A DNA stretch of 64,000 nucleotides, taken from the NCBI RefSeq assembly GCF_900107835.1, contig NZ_FNRG01000006.1:62001-126000 (forward strand), in the 5' to 3' direction. This document shows, in pieces, positions 1-8,673 of this stretch. The notes under the pieces are model-generated. The model worked only from the letters and a program-made list of their open reading frames with translations, was not told the origin of the DNA and searched no databases. This DNA comes from Oribacterium sp. KHPX15. Lineage in GTDB: Bacteria > Bacillota > Clostridia > Lachnospirales > Lachnospiraceae. Within the stretch, counting starts at the first letter, position 1. Each line of letters starts with the position of its first letter. The position numbers and the translations under genes are program-made.

Positions 1-1798
1 GCATGTTGTCCTTTCTGGGATTTTCGAAGTATTTCTGGTAAATCTTATGGATGCATCGGTCAATGACGGTCTTCTCTACAGGCTTCAGGCCCTCTTTGCC
101 ACCAACAATTAGTTCGCAGAGGGAAAGGATGAAATCGGCCTTAAGTGCTATGGGGTTATCGTCATCGGAATAGTTCATGTTGATGTCCATGGGATTGATA
201 TAATGCTCAGATGTAGGACTAATCTTTATGATCTGTCCCTGAAGCTTCTTAACAAGCGGTGAATACTCTGACTCAGGATCTGAAATGATCACATCATCAT
301 CTGTCACGAGGAAGGCATTGGCGATCTCTCTTTTGGCCGCAAAGGATTTACCGGAACCGGGAGTACCGAGGATCAGGCCGTTAGGGTTCTTAAGCTGCTT
401 TCTGTCAACCATAATGAGGTTATTGGAAAGCGCATTTAATCCGTAATACAGTGATTCATTACCTGACTGGAACAGCTCCTGTGTGGTGAAGGGAATGAAT
501 ATGGCTGTGCTGCTTGTGGTCATGCCTCGCTGGATTTCGATCTCGTTATAGGCAAGTGGCAGTGTGCTCATGAGGCCCTGCTCCTGCTGAAAATCAAGGC
601 GGATAAGATTACAGTTATGCTTCTGTGCAATGCTTGCAGCCTGGAAGACATTGGTCTCAAGTTCCTGCTGTGTACGGCCGGTGTTCATCACAAGAAATGT
701 GAGAAGGAACATTCTCTCATTCTGGCTCTGAAGCTCCTTAAGAAGTGCTTTTGCATCCTTTCCGTATGTCACAAGGTCTGATGGGATGATCTCCATGTCA
801 TAACCGGCTCTTACTGCCTTCTTCTGCTCGTCGATCTTGCTTCGGTCAAGCTCAGTGATGGTATGCTTTACTGTCTTAATGGCTTCGTTCTGATCCACCG
901 ACTGTATGTGCATGGTTACGATCTGACTTGATTCCATACCGAGGAAATCTGCAAGCATTCTGTCGCTTACGTCAGAGGCATCGATTGAAAGAAAGCTCAT
1001 GGCACAGTAAAGGTCCCCAATCTGGAATACTCTTCCGTTCTTGAAGTAAAGGCTGCTTGGTGCGATGAAGTCCTTTACATTGAGTCCTGATCCGGTGAGC
1101 CAGCTCCAGTCGAAATGGAACTTCGCATCATCGCCCATATGGAACTGTGAATGCATGAGTTCAAGGCGTTCAGTACCGTTAAGAGTCTGTGCCCGGACTC
1201 CGAGTCTCTTGAAGTTATTGAGAAGGTCTGTTTCGATGTGTATGAGCCTCGGTTTTGCTACCTTCATGGATTCTGCATGAATTCCGAAGGTAAGGTACTT
1301 TGTCTTAGTTAGGCCATTGTTTCCGGCTTCCATCTGGTGCCTGAGCATTCCTGTGTACTCATCCCTTATGTTGTTGAAGCCGTCACCTTTATGAGGGATT
1401 GCGATACTCTTCTCGAACTTCTCAGGATCCGTTGCCATGTTCATGAAGCTAAGTTCAAAGTGGACCGAGCTGTCAAAGAAGTTAAGGAAGGAGCACCATT
1501 CCTCAAATATCTCTGTCTGATCTTCCTGCTGTGCAAGCTGATAGTTGATGTCCTGGAACTGAATGGTCTTTGTATAGTAGTCAGACCCTACACGACATAT
1601 GCCATCCTGGAACATTCTGTCAAAGGGGATGCTCTCCTGTGTCGTTCTTGGGATGTCGTCTGTATTTTGGGCCTTCTTTATGATCTCCCGGACTTTTTTC
1701 TTATCCTCCGGACTAATATACTCCGGTATATGAAAGCTTCTTGCTTCTTCTTTATGAAATATCCGCCGGCGAAGAAACTCTATGATATTTCCGAACAA
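1..1798 (-). CDS. virB4: VirB4-like conjugation ATPase, 3' end outside window
   Basis: ATPase that energises the type IV secretion channel of the ICE, at the inner face of the membrane. About 599 codons are visible and the C-terminal part is cut by the window edge (family usually near 800 residues). The Walker A motif GTPGSGKS is at about residues 478-485, followed by an acidic DPESEY segment typical of VirB4/TrbE. The start is a TTG: the frame is closed by TAG three codons upstream, and GGAGGT (1807-1812) sits 8 bases before the TTG. The first ATG in frame would discard conserved N-terminal sequence. It overlaps the end of the PrgI-family gene by 47 bp, so the two are translationally linked. 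Family assignment is confident; the exact subfamily is inferred. Confidence 0.9.
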   Translation of the reverse strand, partial: MFGNIIEFLRRRIFHKEEARSFHIPEYISPEDKKKVREIIKKAQNTDDIPRTTQESIPFDRMFQDGICRVGSDYYTKTIQFQDINYQLAQQEDQTEIFEEWCSFLNFFDSSVHFELSFMNMATDPEKFEKSIAIPHKGDGFNNIRDEYTGMLRHQMEAGNNGLTKTKYLTFGIHAESMKVAKPRLIHIETDLLNNFKRLGVRAQTLNGTERLELMHSQFHMGDDAKFHFDWSWLTGSGLNVKDFIAPSSLYFKNGRVFQIGDLYCAMSFLSIDASDVSDRMLADFLGMESSQIVTMHIQSVDQNEAIKTVKHTITELDRSKIDEQKKAVRAGYDMEIIPSDLVTYGKDAKALLKELQSQNERMFLLTFLVMNTGRTQQELETNVFQAASIAQKHNCNLIRLDFQQEQGLMSTLPLAYNEIEIQRGMTTSSTAIFIPFTTQELFQSGNESLYYGLNALSNNLIMVDRKQLKNPNGLILGTPGSGKSFAAKREIANAFLVTDDDVIISDPESEYSPLVKKLQGQIIKISPTSEHYINPMDINMNYSDDDNPIALKADFILSLCELIVGGKEGLKPVEKTVIDRCIHKIYQKYFENPRKDNM

Positions 1799-2153
1799 TC
1801 TTCTCTACCTCCTTTTCTGCTGATGCCTGTCTTTTTAGTGCCTGATAATAGTTGTTTGTCTTATAAATACGGATCTTTGGGCGGATGAATGTCGCCCGGA
1901 TGAAATGTGAAATGATGACCTCAAGGGGCTGACCGTTCTTCTGGTACATGCCTATGAAAAACATTGGCATCATGACGATCATCATTCCCATGGCTGCGAA
2001 GCTTGTGTCGCCAAAGCGTTTTAGTATAAAAAATGACGGGACTCCCAGGAGCGCCGCCAGTAAAAAACATATGAGCTGCCGTTTGGTAAGGTTGAACATT
2101 ACCTTGCTTTGGACCTTTGTAAGGTCGCGGGGTACTGCGATATAGGATGCCAT
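1752..2153 (-). CDS. PrgI-family conjugal transfer membrane protein
   Basis: Small inner-membrane component of Gram-positive type IV secretion systems, always found next to VirB4. The 133-residue protein begins MASYIAVPRDLTKVQ, the usual PrgI opening, followed by two adjacent hydrophobic stretches at about residues 28-75 and a charged C-terminal tail. The start ATG has an AGGAGG-type site just upstream. The gene lies between the TrbL-like gene (130 bp gap) and virB4 (47 bp overlap), the normal order in Tn1549-like elements. Its precise biochemical role in the channel is not established in the family. Confidence 0.85.
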   Translation of the reverse strand: MASYIAVPRDLTKVQSKVMFNLTKRQLICFLLAALLGVPSFFILKRFGDTSFAAMGMMIVMMPMFFIGMYQKNGQPLEVIISHFIRATFIRPKIRIYKTNNYYQALKRQASAEKEVEKIVRKYHRVSSPADIS

Positions 2154-2284
2154 TTGGCTTTTTACCTCCTTTGAAATGATTTTGATCTTTTAAACATATT
2201 TATACTGACCATCATTTTGATATATGTTTACTGTTTATTCGGATTTAAGACATATCACAAACACTCTGCATGAAATTATTCATA

Positions 2285-3151
2285 TTAATGAGCATGTAAT
2301 ACACTCTTGCAGATTGATCCTGTCTTGAATAATGTGAATCCCAAAAGGATTGAGATACCCAGTGCATACCATAGGGATTCTATGATGTCTGATGAGAAGG
2401 CTACATTTCTGATAAGTACAGCGTATATGGCGATACATATCATGATCATGAAGCCCTGAAAGCCAAGGGCAAATAGTGACCTTAGATAATTCTGGCCTAT
2501 CATGCTCTGTTCTCTGTTTCCGAAGGTTGCAAATGGGATTGGGGCAAGGCTCACGTAAAGATATATCTCTATCATCCTTCCGATTACTATGACGAATATG
2601 ATGGCGGACATTATGTTAAACATGACCTGTAAGACGAATGTTTGTATGAAGATGGCAAACAACTGGCCTAGCTCCATGGCTTCCAGTTGGGTCTGAACAT
2701 TGGCAAGCTCCGATGCATCGATTGTTGTTGCACCTGATATAATGCCTCCGCTTTGTGATACCACATGCTGTGCAACATCAAAAACCGCCATGGTGATGTC
2801 AAAGGTATGTGTGATTAGTTCCACTGCCACAAAGGTCTTGAATACCCATTTGAAGAAGATCCATGTTTCAAAGTTCGCAAGATTGTTATGTGCGATAACC
2901 AGCTGTATAAGCTCATAGCATGCGATGAAAGTTAGTATTATCCCGGCAATTGGCATGATTACCGTTTCTGAGATATTCCTGATCATATTGAATACTGCAG
3001 GCTGAAAGTCTGCCGGTGTCTGAGCCAGGTTATTTGTGACCTCTCCAAGTCTCGAGTTAAGATTTGTGAAGGTGCTTGTCAGGTTATCCATGATACCGGA
3101 CACAAGGACTCCCTTCATGTAATCCGTCAATTGCTGGAGCAGGGTTTCCAA
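2285..3151 (-). CDS. TrbL/VirB6-like polytopic conjugation protein
   Basis: Polytopic membrane protein of 288 residues, expected to form part of the translocation channel as TrbL/VirB6 proteins do. Hydrophobic segments lie at about residues 58-85, 100-125, 155-200, 225-250 and 258-275, after an amphipathic N-terminus. The start is a TTG at 3151 with GGAGG six bases upstream; no better ATG is available. The position between Maff2 and PrgI genes supports the assignment. Sequence similarity to TrbL proper is weak by eye, so the name rests on context and topology. Confidence 0.75.
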   Translation of the reverse strand: METLLQQLTDYMKGVLVSGIMDNLTSTFTNLNSRLGEVTNNLAQTPADFQPAVFNMIRNISETVIMPIAGIILTFIACYELIQLVIAHNNLANFETWIFFKWVFKTFVAVELITHTFDITMAVFDVAQHVVSQSGGIISGATTIDASELANVQTQLEAMELGQLFAIFIQTFVLQVMFNIMSAIIFVIVIGRMIEIYLYVSLAPIPFATFGNREQSMIGQNYLRSLFALGFQGFMIMICIAIYAVLIRNVAFSSDIIESLWYALGISILLGFTLFKTGSICKSVLHAH

Positions 3152-3224
3152 GGGCTGCCTCCTTTCTGAAGAGCCTATAAAGGTTCTCCGAGGGTATGAT
3201 TTTTTTTGATATTAATAGAATCGA

Positions 3225-3245
3225 GCAGGGTTGAGTTTTCCCTGC
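3225..3245. other. Hairpin between Maff2 and TrbL-like genes
   Basis: GCAGGG and CCCTGC arms (3225-3230 and 3240-3245) form a short hairpin in the 220-bp spacer between the two transfer genes. No uridine run follows on the minus strand, so it is not a clear terminator. It could be a processing or stability element that sets the ratio of pilin-like protein to channel protein. Nothing else is recognisable in this spacer. Confidence 0.35.
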
Positions 3246-3372
3246 CCGATATAATGTTTAACGGTGATCTGAAGACCACCAGTGTAGGTTGATTACTTTC
3301 AATATTCAGTTTTTAGTTTGTGATCAGACTTCTGTTCACACAGGCTCTACTAGCCTGTTTCCCGGCCTCGGA

Positions 3373-3588
3373 TTAACCGAAAAGACCGGAAAGAAGCGGA
3401 ACAAGGGTTGTGCCGATAAGTGCAACTCCGCCGCCAGCCATAAGCTGCTTCATGCCCTGAGACTTGGCGCCGGGGTTGTCATTGCCATATCCTTCCATGA
3501 GGTTTACTACTCCCCAGATTCCGAGACCTGCACCGAGTGCTACTACGAGTGTCTGAAGTACCTGAACTGCGCTGTTGAAAAATGCCAT
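3373..3588 (-). CDS. Maff2-family small membrane protein
   Basis: Protein of 71 residues with two hydrophobic helices (about residues 8-30 and 48-69) separated by a glycine- and charge-containing loop. The sequence around GIWGVVNLMEGYGNDNPG matches the Maff2 family, a hallmark of Tn1549-like conjugation modules. Size and topology resemble VirB2/TrbC pilins, but that role is an inference. The ribosome site is weak. It is the first gene after the terminator at 3749-3784, so it probably has its own promoter in the spacer 3589-3748. Confidence 0.85.
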   Translation of the reverse strand: MAFFNSAVQVLQTLVVALGAGLGIWGVVNLMEGYGNDNPGAKSQGMKQLMAGGGVALIGTTLVPLLSGLFG

Positions 3589-3748
3589 AATTTACGTTGA
3601 ATCCCAACCATTAAACAGCATTTTTTGCGTCTTTTTTGCTTCTATGAGTAAACCAAAGAATAGTTTTGTCGCTATTTTGTTTCTCATAGAAATGCCTGTT
3701 TAAGGCCGGATTCTTCTCCTTTCTATGATAACAAATTGATTTTAGTAA

Positions 3749-3784
3749 CAAAAAAGAGAGCCTAAGTTTCCTACTTAGCTCTCC
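3749..3784 (-). terminator. Intrinsic terminator
   Basis: On the minus strand GAGAGC-TAAGT pairs with ACTTA-GGCTCTC around a short loop, followed by six uridines. It closes the transcript coming from the virD4/hypothetical gene pair and separates it from the Maff2-TrbL-PrgI-VirB4 group. The 280-bp spacer 3589-3866 holds no other feature I can support; an apparent 73-codon frame there has no ribosome site and runs through the hairpin. Confidence 0.75.
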
Positions 3785-3866
3785 ATAACTATCGATATTC
3801 AGTTGTATTATTTGATTGAAAACTATTTTCAAGTTGGTAATCTCGCCCTATATGCCACATCCCCTC

Positions 3867-4403
3867 CTATATCGACATGCTCTTATTCACTGCCTTATCT
3901 GTCACTTGCCTGGCAGGCTGATTTGCAACTTCAAGCTTCTTTTCTTCGAGGTTTCCAAGCAATGATTCTTTTTCCTTGCTCTTATAGGACTCCATCATTT
4001 CCTTAAGCTCCGTATTCGGAACATCCCGGACCTCTTTGTTCCATTCCCTCTTACCGTCTTCCTTTGTGCCTACGACTATAGGCTTGCTTATCCTGGTTGT
4101 GCCATCCTCAGGGATCTTCATCCAAACACCTTTGCCGAACTTATTGTCGTGAATAAGTTTCGGTGAAACCACAAATGAAGCCCAGGGTGTATGGTCATCC
4201 TTGTCTGCATTGGGAATCTTTACTTCCACAAGCTCATTACCGCTCTTTGATATGAACGGTTCTCCAACAAGTCCTTTGCCGAACTTGATGGTTACTTCTT
4301 TTGCCGGTTCCGGCATCTGGATCTCTCCATTGGCCACAACTCTCTCCGCTTCCTGGATCCAGTCGGGAAGATCTCCCGGCATGATTGGATTTGCTTCTGC
4401 CAT
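3867..4403 (-). CDS. Conserved ICE hypothetical protein, 178 aa
   Basis: I do not recognise a named domain. The protein is hydrophilic, without signal peptide or membrane segment. A central part (residues 35-115) alternates short beta-like stretches with charged residues, and the last 50 residues are lysine/glutamate-rich and probably helical. It begins MAEANPIMPGDLPDWIQEAE. A GGAGAG-type site precedes the ATG. It follows virD4 by 49 bp and precedes a terminator, so it is the last gene of the DUF5688-to-virD4 operon. A cytoplasmic accessory role in DNA transfer is possible from context only. Confidence 0.7.
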   Translation of the reverse strand: MAEANPIMPGDLPDWIQEAERVVANGEIQMPEPAKEVTIKFGKGLVGEPFISKSGNELVEVKIPNADKDDHTPWASFVVSPKLIHDNKFGKGVWMKIPEDGTTRISKPIVVGTKEDGKREWNKEVRDVPNTELKEMMESYKSKEKESLLGNLEEKKLEVANQPARQVTDKAVNKSMSI

Positions 4404-4452
4404 TTACATCTCTCCTCTCTCAAAAGAAAAAGACATCCCGTTATGGAATGCC

Positions 4453-6207
4453 TTAATCCGCTTCAATTACTTTGTATTTATCATCTGCATGCAGCACCAG
4501 CTTGTGACTCAGGAACTTCTCAATATCGAACCAGTTTTTCTTGTCATAATCGGCAGTAAGCTTATAGTTCGGATGCTGTGTCAGGTCATATTTGTCTGAG
4601 AAGAAAGGTCTCACGCCTCTTACCTGCACAATACATTTTGAACCGTCCATTACTGCCAACTGATCCATGCTCATAAGTTCATGTCCGAGCTTCTGATAAT
4701 TCATGTTGTAGCTCTGAGACTGTCCTCTTGTCTCGCTGGTGTTATACATATCAATGGTTTCTTTACCAAGAACCTCATTCAGATCCTTTAGTGTCGTTTT
4801 CTCTGAACCGCCAAGAAATACCTGGGAGTCCATGTTACCGATGATGGTATCGGCATTATCCTTATATATCGCCTTTAACTGCGACTTTGTCTGAAGCACA
4901 AGACATGCCGAGATCTCACGGCTTCGGATGGTCGCCACAAGCTTCTCCAGATTCGGTATCTGACCAATGTTGGCCGCCTCATCTATGAGACACCTTACAT
5001 GTACCGGGAGCCTTCCGCCGTAAACATCGTCTGCCTTTTCGCAGAGAAGATTGAACATCTGGCTGTAGACCATACTTATGAGGAAGTTAAATGTCGAATC
5101 CGTATCAGACATGATAAGGAACAATGCAGTCTTCCTGTCACCGAGCTTATCAAGCTCCAGCTCATCGTAGGATGTGATCTCACGAAGCTCCTTGATGTCA
5201 AATGGAGCAAGTCTCGCACCACAGGATACAAGGATTGATTTCGCAGTCTTTCCGGCAGCAAGCTTGTACTTCTTATACTGTCTTAATGCAAAGTGATTCG
5301 GATTCTTCCTTTCGAGTTCATCAAACATCAGGTCTACGGGATTCTTGAAGGTTTCATCATCTTCACGGACTTCCATTGCATTGATCATCTCAAGTAATGT
5401 AGTAAAGTTCTGTTCCTCTTCCGGTGCCTCATAATGGATATAGCCTATTAGGGCCGTATATAGCAGCTTCTCCGCATTGTCCCAGAATTGGTCACCGCTC
5501 TTTCCCTCGCCCTTTGTATTGGCCATAAGCGTTGTAACAAGCTTAAGAACGTCCTTTTCGTCATGGATATAGGCGAAGGGATTGTAATGGAGTGACTTGT
5601 TAAAGTTGATGGTATTGAAGATCTTTATCACATAACCATTCTTAAGCATTGCATGTCCGCATTCATTAACAACAGTACCCTTCGGATCTGTAACAACATA
5701 ACTTGAATGCATCTGGAGAAGGTTAGGCTTCAAAACGAATCTCGTCTTACCGGAACCGGATCCTCCAACAACAAGCAAGTTCTTGTTTCTGGCATATTTT
5801 GGAATCTTCGGCCTTGAGCACATGGTAAGTCGTTCTGTCTGTGAAAGGATAACGTTATTGGTGAACTCCGGATCTATGAAAGGCTCTATATCCGCATGTG
5901 TTCCCCATCTTGCAGAACCATATTCCTCATTGTGCCTGTATTTTTTGGCATTCTTTCCTTTCATATACACTGCAAGTCGAAGTGTCAGTGCCATAGTGAT
6001 ACCTATTAGAATGTCTAATGGATGTAAACTCGGCAGCACATTAGAAAATGCTTGCTGAAAGCTTCCACCCATGATGATACCCTGAAGCTTTTCTGAAGCA
6101 TTACTTCCTTCAGCAAGTCTCCAGGCCTCTCCGATATTAGTGGCAAACAGACCGAGAACGATGTAAGGAACGTTAAGAATAAGCGTTTTCTTTATCTTAC
6201 TGTTCAT
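4453..6207 (-). CDS. virD4: VirD4/TraG-type coupling ATPase
   Basis: Type IV coupling protein of 584 residues that brings the relaxase-DNA complex to the secretion channel. Two N-terminal membrane segments (about residues 8-28 and 58-80) anchor it. The cytoplasmic part has Walker A (VVGGSGSGKTRFV, about residues 147-159) and a Walker B-like CLIDEAANIG near residue 410. TSETRGQSQSYNMNY and the C-terminal region are typical of the Firmicute TraG family. GGAGGT lies three bases before the ATG. The ATG overlaps the stop of the PcfB-family gene by four bases (ATGA), indicating coupled translation. Confidence 0.95.
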   Translation of the reverse strand: MNSKIKKTLILNVPYIVLGLFATNIGEAWRLAEGSNASEKLQGIIMGGSFQQAFSNVLPSLHPLDILIGITMALTLRLAVYMKGKNAKKYRHNEEYGSARWGTHADIEPFIDPEFTNNVILSQTERLTMCSRPKIPKYARNKNLLVVGGSGSGKTRFVLKPNLLQMHSSYVVTDPKGTVVNECGHAMLKNGYVIKIFNTINFNKSLHYNPFAYIHDEKDVLKLVTTLMANTKGEGKSGDQFWDNAEKLLYTALIGYIHYEAPEEEQNFTTLLEMINAMEVREDDETFKNPVDLMFDELERKNPNHFALRQYKKYKLAAGKTAKSILVSCGARLAPFDIKELREITSYDELELDKLGDRKTALFLIMSDTDSTFNFLISMVYSQMFNLLCEKADDVYGGRLPVHVRCLIDEAANIGQIPNLEKLVATIRSREISACLVLQTKSQLKAIYKDNADTIIGNMDSQVFLGGSEKTTLKDLNEVLGKETIDMYNTSETRGQSQSYNMNYQKLGHELMSMDQLAVMDGSKCIVQVRGVRPFFSDKYDLTQHPNYKLTADYDKKNWFDIEKFLSHKLVLHADDKYKVIEAD

Positions 6208-6728
6208 CGCACCTCCTCTTTGTTCTTTACCAGAGGTTTTCTTGGAATAGAAGCAATCAGCTCCTTGAACTTTTTAAGCTTTGCAAGGATGCTTGGTCTG
6301 CCCTTTTTTCCTAGTTGCAGCTGTTTTGCGGTATATTCATTAACCACAGCTGTAATCGCATCCGCATCCCGGGCTTTAAAGAAAACAGAATACTTCGGCT
6401 GATCAGCCTCTGTTGTTTTTACAATAGCAAAATCAACACCATACTTGTTTGCTATCCTACGGAAGTCTCGAAGTCCCAACCCATCAATATCCACTGCCTG
6501 GGCACCTTGATCCTTGCGAAGCAGATCCTTTACACTCATTTCTCCGTGTTCAGGATGAAGTTTGTCCTTGATTAATATCCCGGGAGTTCTGATGATGTTT
6601 TTCAGCATATTGACAATCATCTTTTCTGTTGGCTTAACAAGGCTATGCATTACAAATCGTAATCCAGGCTTCAAAAGTCTTTGCTCTGCACTTTGTAAAG
6701 ACTCTTTGGTTATTTCTTCATTCAGCAT
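6204..6728 (-). CDS. PcfB-family protein (DUF3801)
   Basis: Cytoplasmic protein of 174 residues. DUF3801/PcfB proteins are relaxosome or coupling-protein accessory factors in Gram-positive conjugation. The sequence core LLRKDQGAQAVDIDGLGLRDFRRIANKYG and the following KYSVFFKARDADAI segment fit that family. The C-terminus is strongly basic (KKGRPSILAKLKKF), consistent with nucleic-acid or membrane contact. Start supported by GGAGAGG. It directly precedes virD4 with a four-base overlap, the standard arrangement. Confidence 0.85.
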   Translation of the reverse strand: MLNEEITKESLQSAEQRLLKPGLRFVMHSLVKPTEKMIVNMLKNIIRTPGILIKDKLHPEHGEMSVKDLLRKDQGAQAVDIDGLGLRDFRRIANKYGVDFAIVKTTEADQPKYSVFFKARDADAITAVVNEYTAKQLQLGKKGRPSILAKLKKFKELIASIPRKPLVKNKEEVR

Positions 6729-6741
6729 TTTTGTTCCTCTC

Positions 6742-7188
6742 CTAAGAAAGCGTCAAAGCTGAAAATTGATGGTCACCGGAAATCAAAATGGCCATTCGGT
6801 CCTGTAGCAGTTCTTTCACCTCAGATATTTCGTCATCAGATAATGGACATAGCTTTTCGTCATTCATCTTCATGACCATCATACTTCCAACAAAAAATCT
6901 GCCTTCTTCGAGGTCAAAAGCTTTTTCATCGTTGAACAGAACGATATAGTCGGAATCTCCGAGCATTAGTGATCCGGCACAGTTTTTCAGTCGTTCCAGG
7001 ATGATGCATATTTCTTCAGAATCTGCCTTTCTGCTATCTCCATTTGTGCCAATGATCAATGCATTATACTTATCATCAGTAACCTTATGTGGACTATTAT
7101 TTACAAATCCATCAGTAAGAGGGTTTAATTTGATTTCAACCAATTTTTCCTCCTGAATGTCCCCTTTGCTAAAATACTTAAACTCCAT
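6742..7188 (-). CDS. ICE hypothetical protein, 148 aa
   Basis: No domain recognised. The protein is acidic and soluble, with alternating hydrophobic strands (NALIIGTNG, YIVLFNDEKAF, FFVGSMMVMKM) and a C-terminal helix rich in glutamate, so a compact alpha/beta fold is likely. A GGGAG site lies before the ATG. Its 5' end overlaps the preceding small gene by 11 bp and it ends 13 bp before the PcfB gene, so it belongs to the same operon. No signal peptide. Function unknown. Confidence 0.7.
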   Translation of the reverse strand: MEFKYFSKGDIQEEKLVEIKLNPLTDGFVNNSPHKVTDDKYNALIIGTNGDSRKADSEEICIILERLKNCAGSLMLGDSDYIVLFNDEKAFDLEEGRFFVGSMMVMKMNDEKLCPLSDDEISEVKELLQDRMAILISGDHQFSALTLS

Positions 7189-7396
7189 AGATGTCTCCCT
7201 TCTTTGTATTACTTTGTTCTTTTAGTAATGCTTTCATACATGGCCAGCAATAGTTTTTCCTTGTACCATAACAGCAAGGGTGCTTACAGTTATGGGGAGA
7301 GGGCTCGGAGCCCTCTCTCGTACTTGGTGCATGGACACTTTTTTTAACTCCGGCCGGAGTTTGATGTACTACGATTATCGATCGATGTTTTCTCAT
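7178..7396 (-). CDS. Small Cys/His-rich ICE protein, 72 aa
   Basis: The C-terminal half holds CKHPCCYGTRKNYCWPCM, five cysteines plus a histidine spaced like a small zinc-binding module; the N-terminal half is basic. The ATG overlaps the stop of the upstream DUF5688 gene (ATGA), and the 3' end overlaps the next gene by 11 bp, which supports real translation in spite of the short length. Such a module may bind DNA, RNA or a transfer partner; that is inference. No signal peptide or membrane segment. Confidence 0.65.
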   Translation of the reverse strand: MRKHRSIIVVHQTPAGVKKSVHAPSTREGSEPSPHNCKHPCCYGTRKNYCWPCMKALLKEQSNTKKGDIYGV

Positions 7397-8451
7397 AGTG
7401 CTTCACCGCCCTTGCTCTTGTTGACAACAGGTTTTTCATGATTCTCAGGTGCTGATTTTGCTATCTCTTCCTTCTTTGCCTTAAGGTCATCAAGCACTGA
7501 GGCTTTTTCAGATGAAAGCTCTTCTCTTTCAGCCTTACGTTCCTCAAACTTATCTGCCATCTCAAAGACATGATCCTTTGAATCATAGTGATAGACATGA
7601 TCAGTAAGTTGCTCCTCTGGTGCCACCTGTGTTGCATTTACATCTCTGACCATGGCCTCAAGCTCCTTTGAAGTCATCTGACCGTTATCACGTACTAACA
7701 AAACCTCATGGATGCTGCTGGGGAGAACATAGTAGTCTCCTCCAAGCTTTTCAGCCGCCTCTTCAAAGAAGTTAGGGTATGCGATAACACCGGCACCATG
7801 AACCTTATCGGGAACAGAGGCAACAAACATCTGCTCATCCTGAGGACTAAGTTCGGGCATCAGATCATGACCCATAAGCTCATTCATGACCTCACACATT
7901 CCTTTTATTTCAGAAGGTCTGATCTCAGGTGCATTCTTCATGGCATCTTCACGAAGTTGATCATGTGTGATACCGAACTGGTTCATAAGGTTATTTGTCA
8001 CAAGTATTGAGCTTCTGCCATCAGTGCTTTCAGAAAGAACCAGACGATAAACCACAGCCATATCTTCCATCTGCTCATGAGGAACATTCCTGAGCATGTC
8101 TGCATTTCTTTCCGCTGAAACAACCTCCATGGTAAGCTTTGACTTCATGTGATCATAATTCATAAGGTTATCGATGTTGATATCTGGAGTATTCTGTAGA
8201 TTTGCAGCAATGGAATCAGCTGCCTTTGCGGCCACTTCCTCGTAATTAACGCCGCGCTCAATAGCTTTGAAGATATGATTGAGGTTAGCATTAACTCCGA
8301 TCTGACTGCCTTCCGGAGTAATGCTTATAGCATCGTAAGATTCATTCAGCTTCTCCATGTGGGTGCTGTTGATCTTTACATTAAGTCCGCGGTCCTCCAT
8401 AAGGCCCTTGATGTCTCGCTCAAAGCTCTCTTTAAACTGCTCGTAATCCAT
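7393..8451 (-). CDS. DUF5688-family protein (ICE copy)
   Basis: Protein of 352 residues. I chose the ATG at 8451 because AAAGGA lies 8 bases upstream and the sequence MDYEQFKESFERDIKGLM begins a typical helix; 30 further codons are open upstream without a ribosome site. The C-terminal block (LPSSIHEVLLVRD, then LEAMVRDVNATQVAPEEQLTDHVYHYD) is the recognisable DUF5688 core. It is shared with a second copy at 18468-19316 outside the ICE. The last 60 residues are charged and coiled-coil-like. It opens the operon that leads to virD4. Family function is not known; it is common in Lachnospiraceae mobile elements. Confidence 0.8.
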   Translation of the reverse strand: MDYEQFKESFERDIKGLMEDRGLNVKINSTHMEKLNESYDAISITPEGSQIGVNANLNHIFKAIERGVNYEEVAAKAADSIAANLQNTPDINIDNLMNYDHMKSKLTMEVVSAERNADMLRNVPHEQMEDMAVVYRLVLSESTDGRSSILVTNNLMNQFGITHDQLREDAMKNAPEIRPSEIKGMCEVMNELMGHDLMPELSPQDEQMFVASVPDKVHGAGVIAYPNFFEEAAEKLGGDYYVLPSSIHEVLLVRDNGQMTSKELEAMVRDVNATQVAPEEQLTDHVYHYDSKDHVFEMADKFEERKAEREELSSEKASVLDDLKAKKEEIAKSAPENHEKPVVNKSKGGEAL

Positions 8452-8473
8452 ATTCTTTTCCTTTCGTATGAAA

Positions 8474-8505
8474 TGCCCTGTTCGGATCGTCACCCGGTTT
8501 TCAGG
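8474..8505 (-). promoter_or_regulatory. Leader hairpin upstream of DUF5688 gene
   Basis: TGCCCTG and CAGGGCA arms enclose about 20 bases, 25-55 bases upstream of the DUF5688 start codon. Together with the terminator-like hairpin just upstream (8509-8556) it gives the leader two consecutive stable structures. Attenuation or mRNA stabilisation is possible; sequence alone cannot decide. Confidence 0.4.
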
Positions 8506-8508
8506 GCA

Positions 8509-8556
8509 CAAAAAAACGCCAGTCTTGTGATTTGTATTCACAAGCTGACGCTGATT
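8509..8556. terminator. Hairpin with T runs on both strands
   Basis: ACGCCAG-CTTGTG pairs with CACAAG-CTGACGCT around a 9-base loop. Seven T follow on the minus strand and seven (after GA) on the plus strand, so it could terminate in either direction. It lies between the terminator at 8589-8632 and the DUF5688 leader. If the operon promoter is upstream of it, it would act as an attenuator. Confidence 0.6.
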
Positions 8557-8588
8557 TTTTTGATGATTCGATTAAGTTCTTTTGCAAA

Positions 8589-8632
8589 AGAAAAACAAAG
8601 AAGATAGGATTTTTATATCCGCTCTTCTTTGT
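8589..8632 (-). terminator. Intrinsic terminator
   Basis: A perfect ten-base arm ACAAAGAAGA / TCTTCTTTGT with an inner GGAT/ATCC pair is followed by TTTTTCTTTT on the minus strand. It ends the replication/membrane-protein transcript before the transfer operon begins. Confidence 0.75.
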
Positions 8633-8673
8633 CCATCATAATAATATCACGCCTAAAAACAGAATAAAATCCT

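Noticed and set aside
3611-3832. A 73-codon minus-strand frame
   Set aside because: No ribosome site, low-complexity basic sequence, and it runs through a clear terminator.
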